A stretch of DNA of 64,000 nucleotides from Mariniphaga sp041684965 (GTDB lineage Bacteria > Bacteroidota > Bacteroidia > Bacteroidales > Prolixibacteraceae). This document shows positions 36,854 to 46,155 of this stretch, piece after piece (positions within the stretch are counted from its first letter, which is position 1; every line of letters starts with the position of its first letter). Location of the stretch: assembly GCA_041684965.1 (NCBI GenBank), contig JAWLGR010000011.1, positions 94,330-158,329 of the forward strand, written 5' to 3'. The translations under genes were made by a program, and so were the position numbers. Below the pieces are notes generated by a model. It was not told where the DNA came from. It was given only the letters and a program-made list of their open reading frames with translations, and did no database searches.

Positions 36854-37846
36854 TTATTGTTTTTTAATAAGTTTTTCTTCAATTATTTTTGTAATTATTT
36901 CGGTTAATGTAAATCCCATAGCCTTTATCTGTTGGGGGATGAAACTGGTGGCAGTCATCCCGGGTGTGGTATTCACTTCCAGAAAATAAAACTCTTCCCC
37001 TTTCAGTATAAAGTCAACACGGGCAATTCCTGAACACTGGCAAAGGGAATAAATCCTGGAACTGAGTTGACGGCATTTCTCAAAGAGATGGTCAGGCAAA
37101 CGTGCAGGGGTTATTTCAGATGTTGCTCCCGGAGTGTATTTAGCTTCAAAATCAAAGAATTCATTTTTGGGAATGATTTCAGTTACCGGAAAAACCAGGG
37201 TTTCATCTTTAAACTCAACCAATCCGCATGTAAATTCACCACCTTGTATATATTCTTCCACTAAAGCATCACTGTTTTCATTCCATGCCTTTTCAAGGGC
37301 AATTGTTAGTTCAGATTCATTTTTAACTTTGGTGACGCCGAAACTTGACCCACCTGCATTGGGTTTCACAAAGAGTGGAAGTCCTAAATCTTTTATGATT
37401 TGGGCAGAGTTTACCACTTCGTTTTTATTTACCTTAATTGATTTGGCCATTTTTATGCCAAAGTTTTTCAGGTAATTATTACAGAACCATTTGTTGAACG
37501 TTAGAGACGATGAATGGACATTGCTGGTAGAATAAGGAATTCCTAACAATTCGAAATAACTCTGAAGAATCCCGTCTTCCCCGGGGGTACCATGGATAGT
37601 TATATAAGCAAAATCGAACCGGTGATTTTCGCCCTTATATGTGAAACTGAAGTCAGTTTTATTAATGTCAGCCAATTCTTCTTCTCCGTTTAACACTATC
37701 CATTTCTTACCTTTCATCAATACCAACCATGGATTAAATTTTCCGGTATCAATTGCGGCAAATAAATTTGCACCGCTTTTTACTGATACAATGTATTCCG
37801 ATGAATCGCCACCGGTAATAATTGCAATATTTGGTTTCTTATTCAT
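36854..37846 (-). CDS. ddl: D-alanine--D-alanine ligase
   Basis: A 330-residue ATP-grasp ligase that makes the D-Ala-D-Ala dipeptide of peptidoglycan. It shows TIHGTPGEDGILQSYFELLGIPY, the ATP-grasp LPLFVKPNAGGSSFGVTKV, and RVDFILKGEEFYFLEVNTTPGMT near the C-terminus. A longer frame starts at a TTG (37879) inside rluD; ATG at 37846, overlapping the rluD stop by eight bases, is chosen. It is the third gene of the PASTA protein-rluD-ddl group. Confidence 0.95.
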   Translation of the reverse strand: MNKKPNIAIITGGDSSEYIVSVKSGANLFAAIDTGKFNPWLVLMKGKKWIVLNGEEELADINKTDFSFTYKGENHRFDFAYITIHGTPGEDGILQSYFELLGIPYSTSNVHSSSLTFNKWFCNNYLKNFGIKMAKSIKVNKNEVVNSAQIIKDLGLPLFVKPNAGGSSFGVTKVKNESELTIALEKAWNENSDALVEEYIQGGEFTCGLVEFKDETLVFPVTEIIPKNEFFDFEAKYTPGATSEITPARLPDHLFEKCRQLSSRIYSLCQCSGIARVDFILKGEEFYFLEVNTTPGMTATSFIPQQIKAMGFTLTEIITKIIEEKLIKKQ

Positions 37847-38888
37847 TTCTGTTTGATATATAATTTTCCCATTTTTCAATTACTGCTGCCATATCGTCAG
37901 GCAGTACAGAATTAAATTCCATTTTTTCACCAGTTACCGGATGAATGAACCCAAGTGTTTTGGCATGAAGTGCCTGCCGGGGTATGATTTTAAAACAATT
38001 ATGAACAAATTGTTTATATTTTGAAAAAGTTGTTCCGCGAAGGATTTGGTCGCCACCGTAGGTGGAGTCATTAAACAACGGGTGGTTTATATACTTCATG
38101 TGAACCCTAATTTGGTGGGTCCGGCCTGTTTCCAGCCTGCATTCAACCAAACTTACATAACCTATTGATTTTAGTACCGAATAATGTGTTACTGCCGGTT
38201 TCCCAAAATCGCCTTCAGGAAATACAGTGAATACCTGCCTGTTCTTTAAACTGCGGCCAATATTTCCTGTAACGGTTCCATTTTGTTCCTTAGGTATGCC
38301 CCAAACCAGAGCATGGTATTTTCTTTCCGTTGATTTTTCATAAAATTGAAGCGCCAATTTCACTTTTGCCTGCTCAGTTTTTGCAACAACGATTAATCCG
38401 GAAGTATCTTTATCAATACGATGTACCAGTCCCGGTCTTGGGTCTTCACTTTTAAACAGGGGCAGGTCTTTATAATACCAGGCAAGAGCATTTACCAGCG
38501 TGCCTGAGTAATTTCCATGCCCCGGGTGCACAACCAATCCTGCAGGCTTGTTTAATACAATCAGTTGTTCGTCCTCAAAAACAATGTTAAGAGGAATGTC
38601 TTCGGGTATGATTTTTAGTTCCCGCCTGGGATATTCCATAACGATGCGGATTTCATCGTTAGGTTTTACTGTATAATTTGCTTTTACCGGGTTGTTATTT
38701 ACCAGGATATTCCCAGCTTCGGCAGATGCCTGAATTTTACTCCGTGAGACATTATTAATCCGGTTCGAAAGGAACTTATCGATGCGAAGCAGTGATTGGC
38801 CCTGGTCAACAGTAAACCGGTAATGTTCAAACAGACCATCGTCTTCCAAATCTTCTTTTTCTTCGTTTTCTTTATAATATTTAGTCAT
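37839..38888 (-). CDS. rluD: RluD-family 23S rRNA pseudouridine synthase
   Basis: A 349-residue RluA/RluD-type enzyme. The N-terminal S4 domain (about 30-90) includes LLRIDKFLSNRINNVSRSKIQ; the catalytic motif is RPGLVHRIDKDTSGLIVVAKT with the active Asp in HRIDKDTSG; ECRLETGRTHQIRVHM is also present. RluD itself modifies helix 69 of 23S rRNA; the exact target here is inferred from the family. It lies two bases after the PASTA gene and overlaps ddl. Confidence 0.92.
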   Translation of the reverse strand: MTKYYKENEEKEDLEDDGLFEHYRFTVDQGQSLLRIDKFLSNRINNVSRSKIQASAEAGNILVNNNPVKANYTVKPNDEIRIVMEYPRRELKIIPEDIPLNIVFEDEQLIVLNKPAGLVVHPGHGNYSGTLVNALAWYYKDLPLFKSEDPRPGLVHRIDKDTSGLIVVAKTEQAKVKLALQFYEKSTERKYHALVWGIPKEQNGTVTGNIGRSLKNRQVFTVFPEGDFGKPAVTHYSVLKSIGYVSLVECRLETGRTHQIRVHMKYINHPLFNDSTYGGDQILRGTTFSKYKQFVHNCFKIIPRQALHAKTLGFIHPVTGEKMEFNSVLPDDMAAVIEKWENYISNRNE

Positions 38889-38890
38889 GA

Positions 38891-39715
38891 TTAAAAACCA
38901 GGTTCTCTTGTCTGTTCAAGTTTTAATGAATCAACAGTCAACCATAAATCTATATATGTACCAAGAAGAACTGAAGATGTATTTTTGGGACTTGGTCTTT
39001 GCCGCCATACCCTGGCTTCGAGTGAATCTGCAGATGAGATTATGGAATTATCATAAATAACAACTCCACTGTTAAGCATTGCATCATTTAACGTTAGTTC
39101 TGCATCTGTAATAGTCAGACCGGTCAAATCGGGAAGGGGAGTTGAAGTATTCCCCTGTGAACGCCCAATCACTATATCAACATCAGAGCCTTTAGGTAAT
39201 TTCTCCCCTGGGTTTAATTTTTTTGACTTAAACTGGACTTCCAGTACCAGATTGTTGAATTGAGAGGGCATGTAATTGATTTTCCCCACCTGAAGACCGC
39301 TGTTTTCTATTAAAACCTGTGCCTGCCGGAATGAAATATCGCTAAGTTGGGGAACAGTAACCATTTCAGGTTGTGTCGAATTTATCGAGACAAAAACAGT
39401 CCGGTTTTGCTTTACACCATGGCCTGCTTCCGGCAATTGGTCTACAATTACTCCCGGAGGTGCATCTTCCATGAATACAGAATCAATCACCTCAATTCTC
39501 AGGTTGTTATGATTTGCTATTTTATTAGCTTCCGGCTGGCTCATTCCCGAAAAATCAGGCACGGGATGCGACTGTCCGTGACGGGTATACATCTCGAGCA
39601 CTTTCAGCGTTATAAATACCAATACCAATCCAACTCCGGCAGCTATAGCAACTTGAAGCAGGAAGGTCCGGCTTGTGAGAAACCTCGGTGAACTAATATG
39701 TTTATTTTCTTCCAC
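38891..39715 (-). CDS. PASTA-domain membrane protein
   Basis: A 274-residue protein with a short cytosolic N-terminus, one membrane segment (LLQVAIAAGVGLVLVFITLKV) and three PASTA repeats outside (PVPDFSGMSQPEANKIANHN; VTVPQLSDISFRQAQVLIEN; PLPDLTGLTITDAELTLND). PASTA domains bind muropeptides or act as spacers; no kinase or penicillin-binding domain is attached. The neighbourhood (rluD, ddl) agrees with a cell-wall role. The start is uncertain: no ATG exists upstream of the membrane segment; GTG at 39715 (VEENKH) is chosen and GTG at 39772 is the alternative. Confidence 0.82.
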   Translation of the reverse strand: MEENKHISSPRFLTSRTFLLQVAIAAGVGLVLVFITLKVLEMYTRHGQSHPVPDFSGMSQPEANKIANHNNLRIEVIDSVFMEDAPPGVIVDQLPEAGHGVKQNRTVFVSINSTQPEMVTVPQLSDISFRQAQVLIENSGLQVGKINYMPSQFNNLVLEVQFKSKKLNPGEKLPKGSDVDIVIGRSQGNTSTPLPDLTGLTITDAELTLNDAMLNSGVVIYDNSIISSADSLEARVWRQRPSPKNTSSVLLGTYIDLWLTVDSLKLEQTREPGF

Positions 39716-39775
39716 TATATTTTGAATAACAAAATAACGCAAATACAAGGCAATTATGTTGCTATTAAACACGAA

Positions 39776-39803
39776 AAGGTAAAGAATTTTAATTCTTTAC
39801 CTT
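39776..39803 (-). terminator. Terminator of rpmH
   Basis: A perfect 12-bp inverted repeat, aaggtaaagaat/attctttacctt, with a 4-base loop. On the minus strand it is followed by TTTT, and it lies 27 bases past the rpmH stop. It overlaps the upstream region of the PASTA gene. Confidence 0.8.
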
Positions 39804-39829
39804 CCCCCATGCCCGGATGTTGGTATAAA

Positions 39830-39988
39830 TTATTTTTTATGCCTCGGTTCGTCTGAAACTGTCAGTCTTTTACGGCCTTTTGCACGGCGGGCTTTTAACA
39901 CTTTCCTGCCATTTGCGGTAGCCATTCTTTCCCTGAAGCCGTGCTTGTTTCTTCTCTTTCTGTTCGATGGCTGAAATGTTCTCTTCAT
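39830..39988 (-). CDS. rpmH: Large ribosomal subunit protein bL34
   Basis: A 52-residue, highly basic protein beginning MKRTFQPSNRKRRNKHGFRE and continuing RMATANGRKVLKARRAKGRK, the invariant bL34 sequence. The short tail RLTVSDEPRHKK is the usual Bacteroidota extension. It has its own consensus promoter and terminator. In many bacteria rpmH neighbours dnaA and rnpA; here it lies between the PASTA gene and a response regulator, which is the usual loss of that linkage in this phylum. Confidence 0.97.
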   Translation of the reverse strand: MKRTFQPSNRKRRNKHGFRERMATANGRKVLKARRAKGRKRLTVSDEPRHKK

Positions 39989-40033
39989 CGTTTCTTATTT
40001 TTCTAATTGTTACTGACTTATTTTTTCGGACTG

Positions 40034-40063
40034 CAAAAATAGCTGTTTTTTTAATTCTGCCAA
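40034..40063 (-). promoter_or_regulatory. rpmH: Consensus promoter of rpmH
   Basis: On the minus strand TTG (40061-40063), exactly 19 bases, then TATTTTTG (40041 down to 40034), followed by GCAGTCCG. This matches the Bacteroidota housekeeping promoter fully, and the bases after the -7 box are the same as in the rplM promoter. The leader is about 40 bases. Confidence 0.8.
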
Positions 40064-40093
40064 GTGACTACATAGTTTTCTTTTTACTGAGAA

Positions 40094-40807
40094 CTAAGAA
40101 TTTTCTTCTTTTTTTATTAAAAAGCGGAAACCAATGCCATGCAGATTAACAATTTTAATATTCGGATCGGGTTTAAAATATTTTCGCAAACGCGAAATAA
40201 ATACATCAAGGCTACGTCCCAGAAAATAATCATTTGCGCCCCAGACCTTTTCCAATATCTCATTCCGGTTTAAAACTTTGTTGGGGTGCTCGGAAAAATA
40301 CCTGATAAGTTCCATTTCTTTTATTGTCAGTTTTCGGTTTTCACCATCGAGTGAAAGAATTAATTCATCGGGGTAAAATAAAAACCTTCCAATTTTTTTT
40401 GGAGTGTATGGATTAATTTTTTCAACTGGCAATACGCTGCTCCTTTTCAGGAATATCTTAATTTTTAACAGCAATTCTTCCATGCTGAACGGCTTGGAAA
40501 TGTAATCGTCTCCGCCAAGTGTAAGTCCGGTAATTTTATCTTCCGTCATCGAACGTGCAGTTAAAAAAATTATCGGAATGTGTTCATTTGATTTGCGAAT
40601 GTAGTCAGCAACTTTGAAGCCATCAACTTTCGGCAGCATTACATCCAGTATTATCAGGTGGTATTCATTTTTATTAAATAAATTGATTGCCTCCTGGCCA
40701 TTTTCAGCAATATCAACCTCGTAATTGTTTTGCTCCAGGTTATCCTTTACAATAAACCTGAGGGCATCATCGTCTTCTACCAATAATAGTTTTACTGAGT
40801 TATTCAT
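40094..40807 (-). CDS. OmpR-family response regulator
   Basis: A 237-residue regulator with a receiver domain (1-120) and an OmpR/PhoB winged helix (about 135-235). The phosphate-accepting aspartate is D55 in IILDVMLPK, with acidic pocket EDDD at 11-14 and K104 in SKPFSMEELL. The effector domain ends SLDVFISRLRKYFKPDPNIKIVNLHGIGFRFL. It resembles RprY of Bacteroides. Its start overlaps the end of the kinase gene by four bases, so the two are translationally coupled. Confidence 0.93.
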   Translation of the reverse strand: MNNSVKLLLVEDDDALRFIVKDNLEQNNYEVDIAENGQEAINLFNKNEYHLIILDVMLPKVDGFKVADYIRKSNEHIPIIFLTARSMTEDKITGLTLGGDDYISKPFSMEELLLKIKIFLKRSSVLPVEKINPYTPKKIGRFLFYPDELILSLDGENRKLTIKEMELIRYFSEHPNKVLNRNEILEKVWGANDYFLGRSLDVFISRLRKYFKPDPNIKIVNLHGIGFRFLIKKEENS

Positions 40808-42081
40808 TTTTTTATGGGAATTTTTAAGGTAAATATACTTCCTCCCCCGGGATTTTGATCAACTTTTATATCCCACCGGTGTGCTTTAATTATTTTTCTT
40901 ACGTAATCAAGCCCAAGGCCGAAACCTTTCACGTTGTGAACATTCCCTGTAGGAATCCTGTAAAAACGTTTAAATATTTTTTTGCGGTATTTTTTTGAAA
41001 TACCAATGCCATTATCTGTAAAACGGATCATTATATTCGAATTGGATTTTAATACCTCGAGCTGTATTACCGGAGGCTTCTCACTATATTTCACGCTGTT
41101 TTCAAGAATATTTAATGCTAAATTGGTGAAATGGAATTTATCAGCTATTACATAAAGAGGGGTGTTCGTAAAATCCAGTTGAATAGTTGCTTTTCTGCCT
41201 GAATCCGACTGTTTGAAATACTCAACAACAGTTGCAAGAAAATCATTCAACTCAATCTTTTCCTTATTCAGAAGAAGTTTCGTTTTCTCCAGTAATGCCA
41301 GATTCAATACTTTTTCAACATTTTTCGACAACCGGTTGTTCTGCTCCAGAATTATCTGTGTGTATTTGAAAAGCCGGTCAGGATTTTGTAAAATCTTTTC
41401 ATCATTAATCACCTTTGCTGAAAGAGCAATGGAAGATATAGGAGTTTTTAATTCGTGTGTAAGGTTATTAATAAAATCTTTCTGGGTTTGCGATAATTGC
41501 CGCTGACGAATAATTACTGAAAGGGTATATCCAAAAAAAAGGATAATAATCAGTAGCAATCCGGTGAATAAATACCAGATGGAAAGGCTGGATTGAAAAT
41601 AAGGTGAACGATCAGGGAAATGAATGGCATAATAATACCCTCCGTTGTTTTCTTTTTCCGGAAACTCAAAATTAGAAACTTTTTCTTCTCCTCCGGAAGT
41701 TACATAAGTTTTTTGTTCCAGATTACCTGATTCAGGATTGTTTATGGCAAATTCGAAATCGGAATAAATCTGATGCCTTTTCAATTCCTCCTTCAGATGA
41801 AATTTAAGCAGATCGTAATCAATGGGTGCATCAACCTGAACAATATAATAGCTTTTGGATATAATTTCAACCGGAGCAATGCTGTCAAAACCGGCTAAAT
41901 TTCCATTAGCCGATAGAAGTTGCCAGGAAACCTCTCTCAGGGCTATTACAACACTTTCCCTGAATTGTTTTTCTGTATAGTTGTATGAATGCCGCAGAAA
42001 AAAAAACTGAAGTGATAAAGCACCTGCTACTGTAATTGTAGCCAGGATTACAATATATGTTAAGGTTTTCCTTTTCATCAC
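40804..42081 (-). CDS. Membrane sensor histidine kinase
   Basis: A 425-residue kinase with two membrane segments (about 8-28 and 167-190) enclosing a periplasmic sensor of about 135 residues. There is no HAMP domain; the H-box QKDFINNLTHELKTPISSIA has the phospho-acceptor H209, followed by the N, G1 (IRFTDNGIGI) and G2 (GFGLGLDYV) boxes. It pairs with the response regulator encoded next, and looks like RprX of the RprXY system. The signal is unknown. A second methionine directly after the first leaves the start unsure by one codon. Confidence 0.92.
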   Translation of the reverse strand: MMKRKTLTYIVILATITVAGALSLQFFFLRHSYNYTEKQFRESVVIALREVSWQLLSANGNLAGFDSIAPVEIISKSYYIVQVDAPIDYDLLKFHLKEELKRHQIYSDFEFAINNPESGNLEQKTYVTSGGEEKVSNFEFPEKENNGGYYYAIHFPDRSPYFQSSLSIWYLFTGLLLIIILFFGYTLSVIIRQRQLSQTQKDFINNLTHELKTPISSIALSAKVINDEKILQNPDRLFKYTQIILEQNNRLSKNVEKVLNLALLEKTKLLLNKEKIELNDFLATVVEYFKQSDSGRKATIQLDFTNTPLYVIADKFHFTNLALNILENSVKYSEKPPVIQLEVLKSNSNIMIRFTDNGIGISKKYRKKIFKRFYRIPTGNVHNVKGFGLGLDYVRKIIKAHRWDIKVDQNPGGGSIFTLKIPIKK

Positions 42082-42185
42082 ATCATAAATCTGCCATTCT
42101 CATTAATAACTATTTCTTTATAAGTAATTAACATCCCGTTAACAAAATATTGATCACGGTTAACACAATTTGCAAAAACCATACG

Positions 42186-42193
42186 TAAATTTG
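42186..42193 (+). promoter_or_regulatory. Probable -7 box of the DUF1573 gene
   Basis: TAAATTTG, exact -7 consensus, 48 bases before the ATG at 42242. The only nearby TTTG lies 13 bases upstream, which is too close for a normal -33 element. Confidence 0.4.
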
Positions 42194-42241
42194 TTATAAC
42201 AAAGTAAACTAATAAATCTAAATTTTTAAAACAATATACAA

Positions 42242-43324
42242 ATGAAACATTTATTCCGCTTGTTACTGGTACCAGGGCTTGTTCTGATGGCTTCTGTTGC
42301 AGTCGCCCAAAAACCACAGATCGTATTTGATAAACTTGAACACGATTTTGGTTCATTTAAAGAGTCAGACGGCGTACAGACTACCACATTTAAATTTACA
42401 AATAAAGGTACAGTTCCTTTGGTTTTGAGTAATGTAAGGGCTGCATGCGGTTGTACAACTCCTAAATGGACCCGCCAGCCGGTTGTACCTGAAGGTTCAG
42501 GAGAAATACAGGTTAGTTATGATCCTAAAAACAGGCCAGGTTCTTTTAATAAAACCGTTATGATAAGTTCCAATGCTGAAAACGGAACTACTGTATTACG
42601 TATTACAGGTCGTGTTGAAGAACGTGATCTTACACTTTCAGAACTTTATCCCAGGGAAATAGGCTCATTGCGGGCGAAAACCAATCACATTTCATTTGCG
42701 AGGATGACCGAAAACGATGTCCAGACCCAGGAAGTCGAATTGGTAAACGATTCGGATAAACCAGTTAAAGTTGGTTTCCGTACCGTTCCAAAGCATTTGG
42801 TAACAAAAATGGAACCACAGACTATTCCAGCAAAGGGCAAGGGAATGTTATCCGTTACCTATAATGCAAAAGAGGCAGGAACTTATGGGTTTGCATCTCA
42901 TCGGATTTATCTTTCACTTGACGGCAGCAATGATTACCGATCCTCACTGGCAGTCAGTGCTACTATTGAAGAAGATTTTTCACAATTGACTTCTGCTGAG
43001 ATGGAGATGGCTCCGGTAGCTAATTTTTCTGAAATGACGTACGATTTTGGTGATATGAAACAAGGAGATAAAAAAGATCATACATTTTCCCTCACCAATA
43101 ACGGGAAATCTGAACTCATTATTCGGAACATACGTTCTTCTTGTGGTTGTACAGCCGTTGCTCCTTCAAAAAATGTTATTGCACCAGGTGAATCTGCCCC
43201 AATAAAAGTTACCTTCGATTCGCGTGGAAAACGGGGACGGCAGAGTAAATCAATTACTGTAATAACAAATGATCCCAAAACACCCACTAGTATGTTACGG
43301 GTTTCATGTAATATTACTACCTGA
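42242..43324 (+). CDS. Exported protein with two DUF1573 (Ig-like, HYDIN/ASH-type) domains
   Basis: A 360-residue exported protein with a signal peptide ending SVAVAQ. Two copies of the DUF1573 beta-sandwich are present, at about residues 25-120 and 255-358. Each has the pattern EHDFG/YDFG, a FTNKGTVPL or LTNNGKSEL stretch, then CGCTTP or CGCTA followed by a YDP/FDSRGRxG-like segment. A third, degenerate domain without CGCT lies between them. DUF1573 proteins are abundant in Bacteroidota and their function is not known to me. It is divergent from the two-component genes and followed by a strong terminator. Confidence 0.85.
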   Translation: MKHLFRLLLVPGLVLMASVAVAQKPQIVFDKLEHDFGSFKESDGVQTTTFKFTNKGTVPLVLSNVRAACGCTTPKWTRQPVVPEGSGEIQVSYDPKNRPGSFNKTVMISSNAENGTTVLRITGRVEERDLTLSELYPREIGSLRAKTNHISFARMTENDVQTQEVELVNDSDKPVKVGFRTVPKHLVTKMEPQTIPAKGKGMLSVTYNAKEAGTYGFASHRIYLSLDGSNDYRSSLAVSATIEEDFSQLTSAEMEMAPVANFSEMTYDFGDMKQGDKKDHTFSLTNNGKSELIIRNIRSSCGCTAVAPSKNVIAPGESAPIKVTFDSRGKRGRQSKSITVITNDPKTPTSMLRVSCNITT

Positions 43325-43362
43325 AAAGATAATATAACCTATTGATGGCAATCAATATACGG

Positions 43363-43394
43363 GTGCTGTATGAATTTTCGTACAGCACTTTTTG
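43363..43394 (+). terminator. Terminator of the DUF1573 gene
   Basis: Perfect 8-bp stem gtgctgta/tacagcac with a 10-base loop, followed by a run of five T. Confidence 0.88.
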
Positions 43395-43417
43395 TATTTT
43401 ATAAAAAATAAATATGG

Positions 43418-43425
43418 TACTTTTG
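43418..43425 (+). promoter_or_regulatory. Probable -7 box of meaB
   Basis: TACTTTTG, exact -7 consensus, 23 bases before the ATG at 43449. The nearest TTG is 23 bases upstream instead of 19. It lies inside the longer open frame and so supports the later start. Confidence 0.45.
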
Positions 43426-43448
43426 TTTTATTATTCTTGCATACCGGC

Positions 43449-44561
43449 ATGTCTGTAAATAAAAAACATATCGAAAATAATTCAGAATATAAAGCTCTGA
43501 ATGTTAATAAGGGAGTTGAACGGCCCTCGTCGGTTAATGATTCTTCTGTAAAACGTTTTCTGGGAAAAAAAAGGAATATACTGCCTCCTGAAGAATATGT
43601 CAGGGGGATTCTTTCCGGGAATATCGCACTTCTGAGTAAGGCAGTTACTCTGGTGGAAAGCTCGCGTCCGGAACATCAGCAGGTCGCACAGGAAATAATC
43701 GTACAGTGCCTTCCTTACAGTGGTAATTCAGTCCGTATAGGCATTACAGGTGTACCAGGAGTAGGGAAAAGTTCGTTTATTGAAGCCCTGGGAACTTATA
43801 TAACTCAACAGGGAGGAAAACTTGCTGTATTGGCAATAGACCCAAGCAGTGAACGATCTAAAGGAAGCATTCTTGGAGATAAAACCCGGATGGAAGAATT
43901 ATCGGGGGATAAGAATGCTTATATAAGGCCAAGTCCGTCAGCCGGCTCTTTGGGCGGAGTAGCGCGCAAAACGCGGGAAACAATTATTTTATGTGAAGCC
44001 GCAGGTTTCAATCATATATTCATTGAGACGGTAGGTGTTGGACAAAGCGAAACAGCTGTTCATTCAATGTCCGATTTTTTTCTGTTGCTCATGCTTGCAG
44101 GTGCAGGTGATGAGTTGCAGGGAATAAAACGGGGTATAATGGAAATGGCTGATTTAATTGCTATTAATAAATCGGATGGAAATAATAAGGAAAAGGCGCA
44201 ACTGGCAAAAAGACATTATAAAAATGCATTACACCTTTTTCCCAAAAAAGAATCGGAATGGATTCCTGAAGTCCTAACTTGTTCTGCCCTCACAAAATCA
44301 GGCATCGCTGATATATGGGGCAGAATAGAAGCTTACATTCAGCAGACAAGGAGAAATGAATATTTTGTTCAAAAACGAAAGGCACAGGCATCTTTCTGGA
44401 TGCATGAGACCATTGAAGAGCAGATCAAAAGAAATTTTTACTTCCATCCATTGATGAAGGATAGAATTCGAGAATATGAACAAAAAGTAATAAACAGCGA
44501 ATTAAGTTCATTTTCTGCTGCCGGAGAATTGTTGAGAATTTTTTCAAATTTGAATAAATAA
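43449..44561 (+). CDS. meaB: Methylmalonyl-CoA mutase-associated GTPase MeaB
   Basis: A 370-residue G3E-family GTPase that protects and reloads cobalamin-dependent methylmalonyl-CoA mutase. The P-loop GVPGVGKS is at 101-108, followed by AVLAIDPSSERSKGSILGDKTRM, ETVGVGQSE (G3) and NKSDG (G4). The first 40 residues are a family-typical variable extension. A frame extends upstream to 43392, but ATG at 43449 lies after the promoter. The mutase genes are not adjacent; the carboxyltransferase at 8954-10498 belongs to the same pathway. Confidence 0.9.
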   Translation: MSVNKKHIENNSEYKALNVNKGVERPSSVNDSSVKRFLGKKRNILPPEEYVRGILSGNIALLSKAVTLVESSRPEHQQVAQEIIVQCLPYSGNSVRIGITGVPGVGKSSFIEALGTYITQQGGKLAVLAIDPSSERSKGSILGDKTRMEELSGDKNAYIRPSPSAGSLGGVARKTRETIILCEAAGFNHIFIETVGVGQSETAVHSMSDFFLLLMLAGAGDELQGIKRGIMEMADLIAINKSDGNNKEKAQLAKRHYKNALHLFPKKESEWIPEVLTCSALTKSGIADIWGRIEAYIQQTRRNEYFVQKRKAQASFWMHETIEEQIKRNFYFHPLMKDRIREYEQKVINSELSSFSAAGELLRIFSNLNK

Positions 44562-44715
44562 TCAAATGGAAAATGATGTATTTATTTGGATCGGAAAAAA
44601 ACATGAGTTCGAAATAGAAAGTAGACCGAAATTATGAATGTACCTAATTTTATCTAAAACTATTTTAGTTACACTAATGTTGTATTAAATTAAAATCAAC
44701 ACTAAAAATAAAAAT

Positions 44716-46107
44716 ATGGATTACGATGTATTAATTATCGGGAGCGGACCTGGAGGTTACGTTACCGCTATTCGTGCTGCCCAGCTGGGATTAAAAGTTG
44801 CCGTTGTAGAACGTGAAAAACTGGGGGGTATTTGCCTTAACTGGGGATGTATTCCGACCAAATCGTTGCTGAAAAGTGCACAAGCCTATGAATATGCAGT
44901 GCATGCCGCAGATTATGGGGTATCTATATCCGGTGAGGTAAAACCCGATTTCTCCGGAATGATTAAGCGTAGCCGCAATGTAGCGGATGGAATGAGCAAT
45001 GGAATCCAGTTTCTGTTCAAAAAGAATAAAATTGAAACAATTCCCGGGTCTGGTAAGCTGTCATCAAAGAATACTGTGGAAGTTACCGATGATTCCGGAA
45101 ATAAAAAGAAATACACTGCCAAACATATTATTCTGGCTACAGGTGCACGTTCACGTGAACTTCCTGATTTGAAAATAGATGGGAAGAAAATTATTGGTTA
45201 CCGAAAAGGAATGAGCCTGGATAAGCAGCCTGAAAGCATGGTTGTAGTTGGTTCAGGAGCTATCGGAAGTGAGTTTGCCTGGTTTTATCAGTCTATAGGA
45301 ACTAAGGTTACCCTTATTGAATTTATGCCAACACTGGTGCCCAATGAAGATGAAGAGGTAGCGAAACAGCTGGAAAGGTCTTTTAAGAAAATGAAAATGA
45401 AGGTAATGACCAATTCTACTGTTAAGAATGTAGATACTTCGGGTAAAAAATGTATGGTTACGGTTAAAACGAAAAAAGGGGAAGAAAAAATCGAAACCGA
45501 TATCGTTCTTTCTGCTGTTGGCATTACTCCCAATACTGAAAATTTAGGACTTGAAGAGCTGGGTGTGGAAACCACCAACGGAAGGGTGAAGGTAGATGAA
45601 TTTTACCGGACAAATGTAGAGGGTGTTTACGCTATAGGTGACATTCTGGAAGGACCTGCTCTGGCTCACGTTGCTTCAGCTGAAGGAATCGTTTGTGTGG
45701 AAAAAATTGCCGGGTTAAATCCAGAACCCATTGACTATAAGAACATCCCTGCATGTACTTACACAAATCCTGAAATATCATCGGTAGGACTTACTGAAGC
45801 AAAGGCAAAAGAACAGGGATACGAGGTTAAGGTTGGCAAATTTCCTTATACAGCAAGTGGAAAAGCAAGTGCCGCAGGGCATAAGGAAGGCTTCGTAAAG
45901 CTGATTTTTGATGCTAAATATGGGGAGTTGCTCGGCGCTCACATGATTGGAGGTAACGTTACTGAGTTGATTGCAGAACTTGTTGTAGCAAGAAAACTTG
46001 AAATTACCGGGCATGAGCTTATTAAAACCATTCATCCCCATCCAACTATGAGCGAGGCAATAATGGAAGCAGCAGCCGCTGCATACGATGAAGTAATTCA
46101 TATTTAA
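44716..46107 (+). CDS. lpd: Dihydrolipoyl dehydrogenase (E3 / L-protein)
   Basis: A 463-residue flavoprotein disulfide reductase that reoxidises dihydrolipoamide in 2-oxoacid dehydrogenases and the glycine cleavage system. FAD-binding GSGPGGYVTAIRAAQLG is at 9-25, the redox cysteines are C40 and C45 in GGICLNWGCIPTKS, NAD binding is GSGAIGSEFAWF, and the catalytic His-Glu pair is in HPHPTMSEAIMEAA. No E1 or E2 genes are nearby, so it is probably the shared E3, and a candidate partner for the gcvP product. Confidence 0.95.
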   Translation: MDYDVLIIGSGPGGYVTAIRAAQLGLKVAVVEREKLGGICLNWGCIPTKSLLKSAQAYEYAVHAADYGVSISGEVKPDFSGMIKRSRNVADGMSNGIQFLFKKNKIETIPGSGKLSSKNTVEVTDDSGNKKKYTAKHIILATGARSRELPDLKIDGKKIIGYRKGMSLDKQPESMVVVGSGAIGSEFAWFYQSIGTKVTLIEFMPTLVPNEDEEVAKQLERSFKKMKMKVMTNSTVKNVDTSGKKCMVTVKTKKGEEKIETDIVLSAVGITPNTENLGLEELGVETTNGRVKVDEFYRTNVEGVYAIGDILEGPALAHVASAEGIVCVEKIAGLNPEPIDYKNIPACTYTNPEISSVGLTEAKAKEQGYEVKVGKFPYTASGKASAAGHKEGFVKLIFDAKYGELLGAHMIGGNVTELIAELVVARKLEITGHELIKTIHPHPTMSEAIMEAAAAAYDEVIHI

Positions 46108-46124
46108 GCAGAATAATTAATAAT

Positions 46125-46155
46125 ACCCGGAAGCTTGTTTCCGGGTTCTTTCCTT
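46125..46155 (+). terminator. Terminator of lpd
   Basis: Perfect 8-bp GC-rich stem acccggaa/ttccgggt with a 6-base loop, followed by a T-rich tract. Confidence 0.82.
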
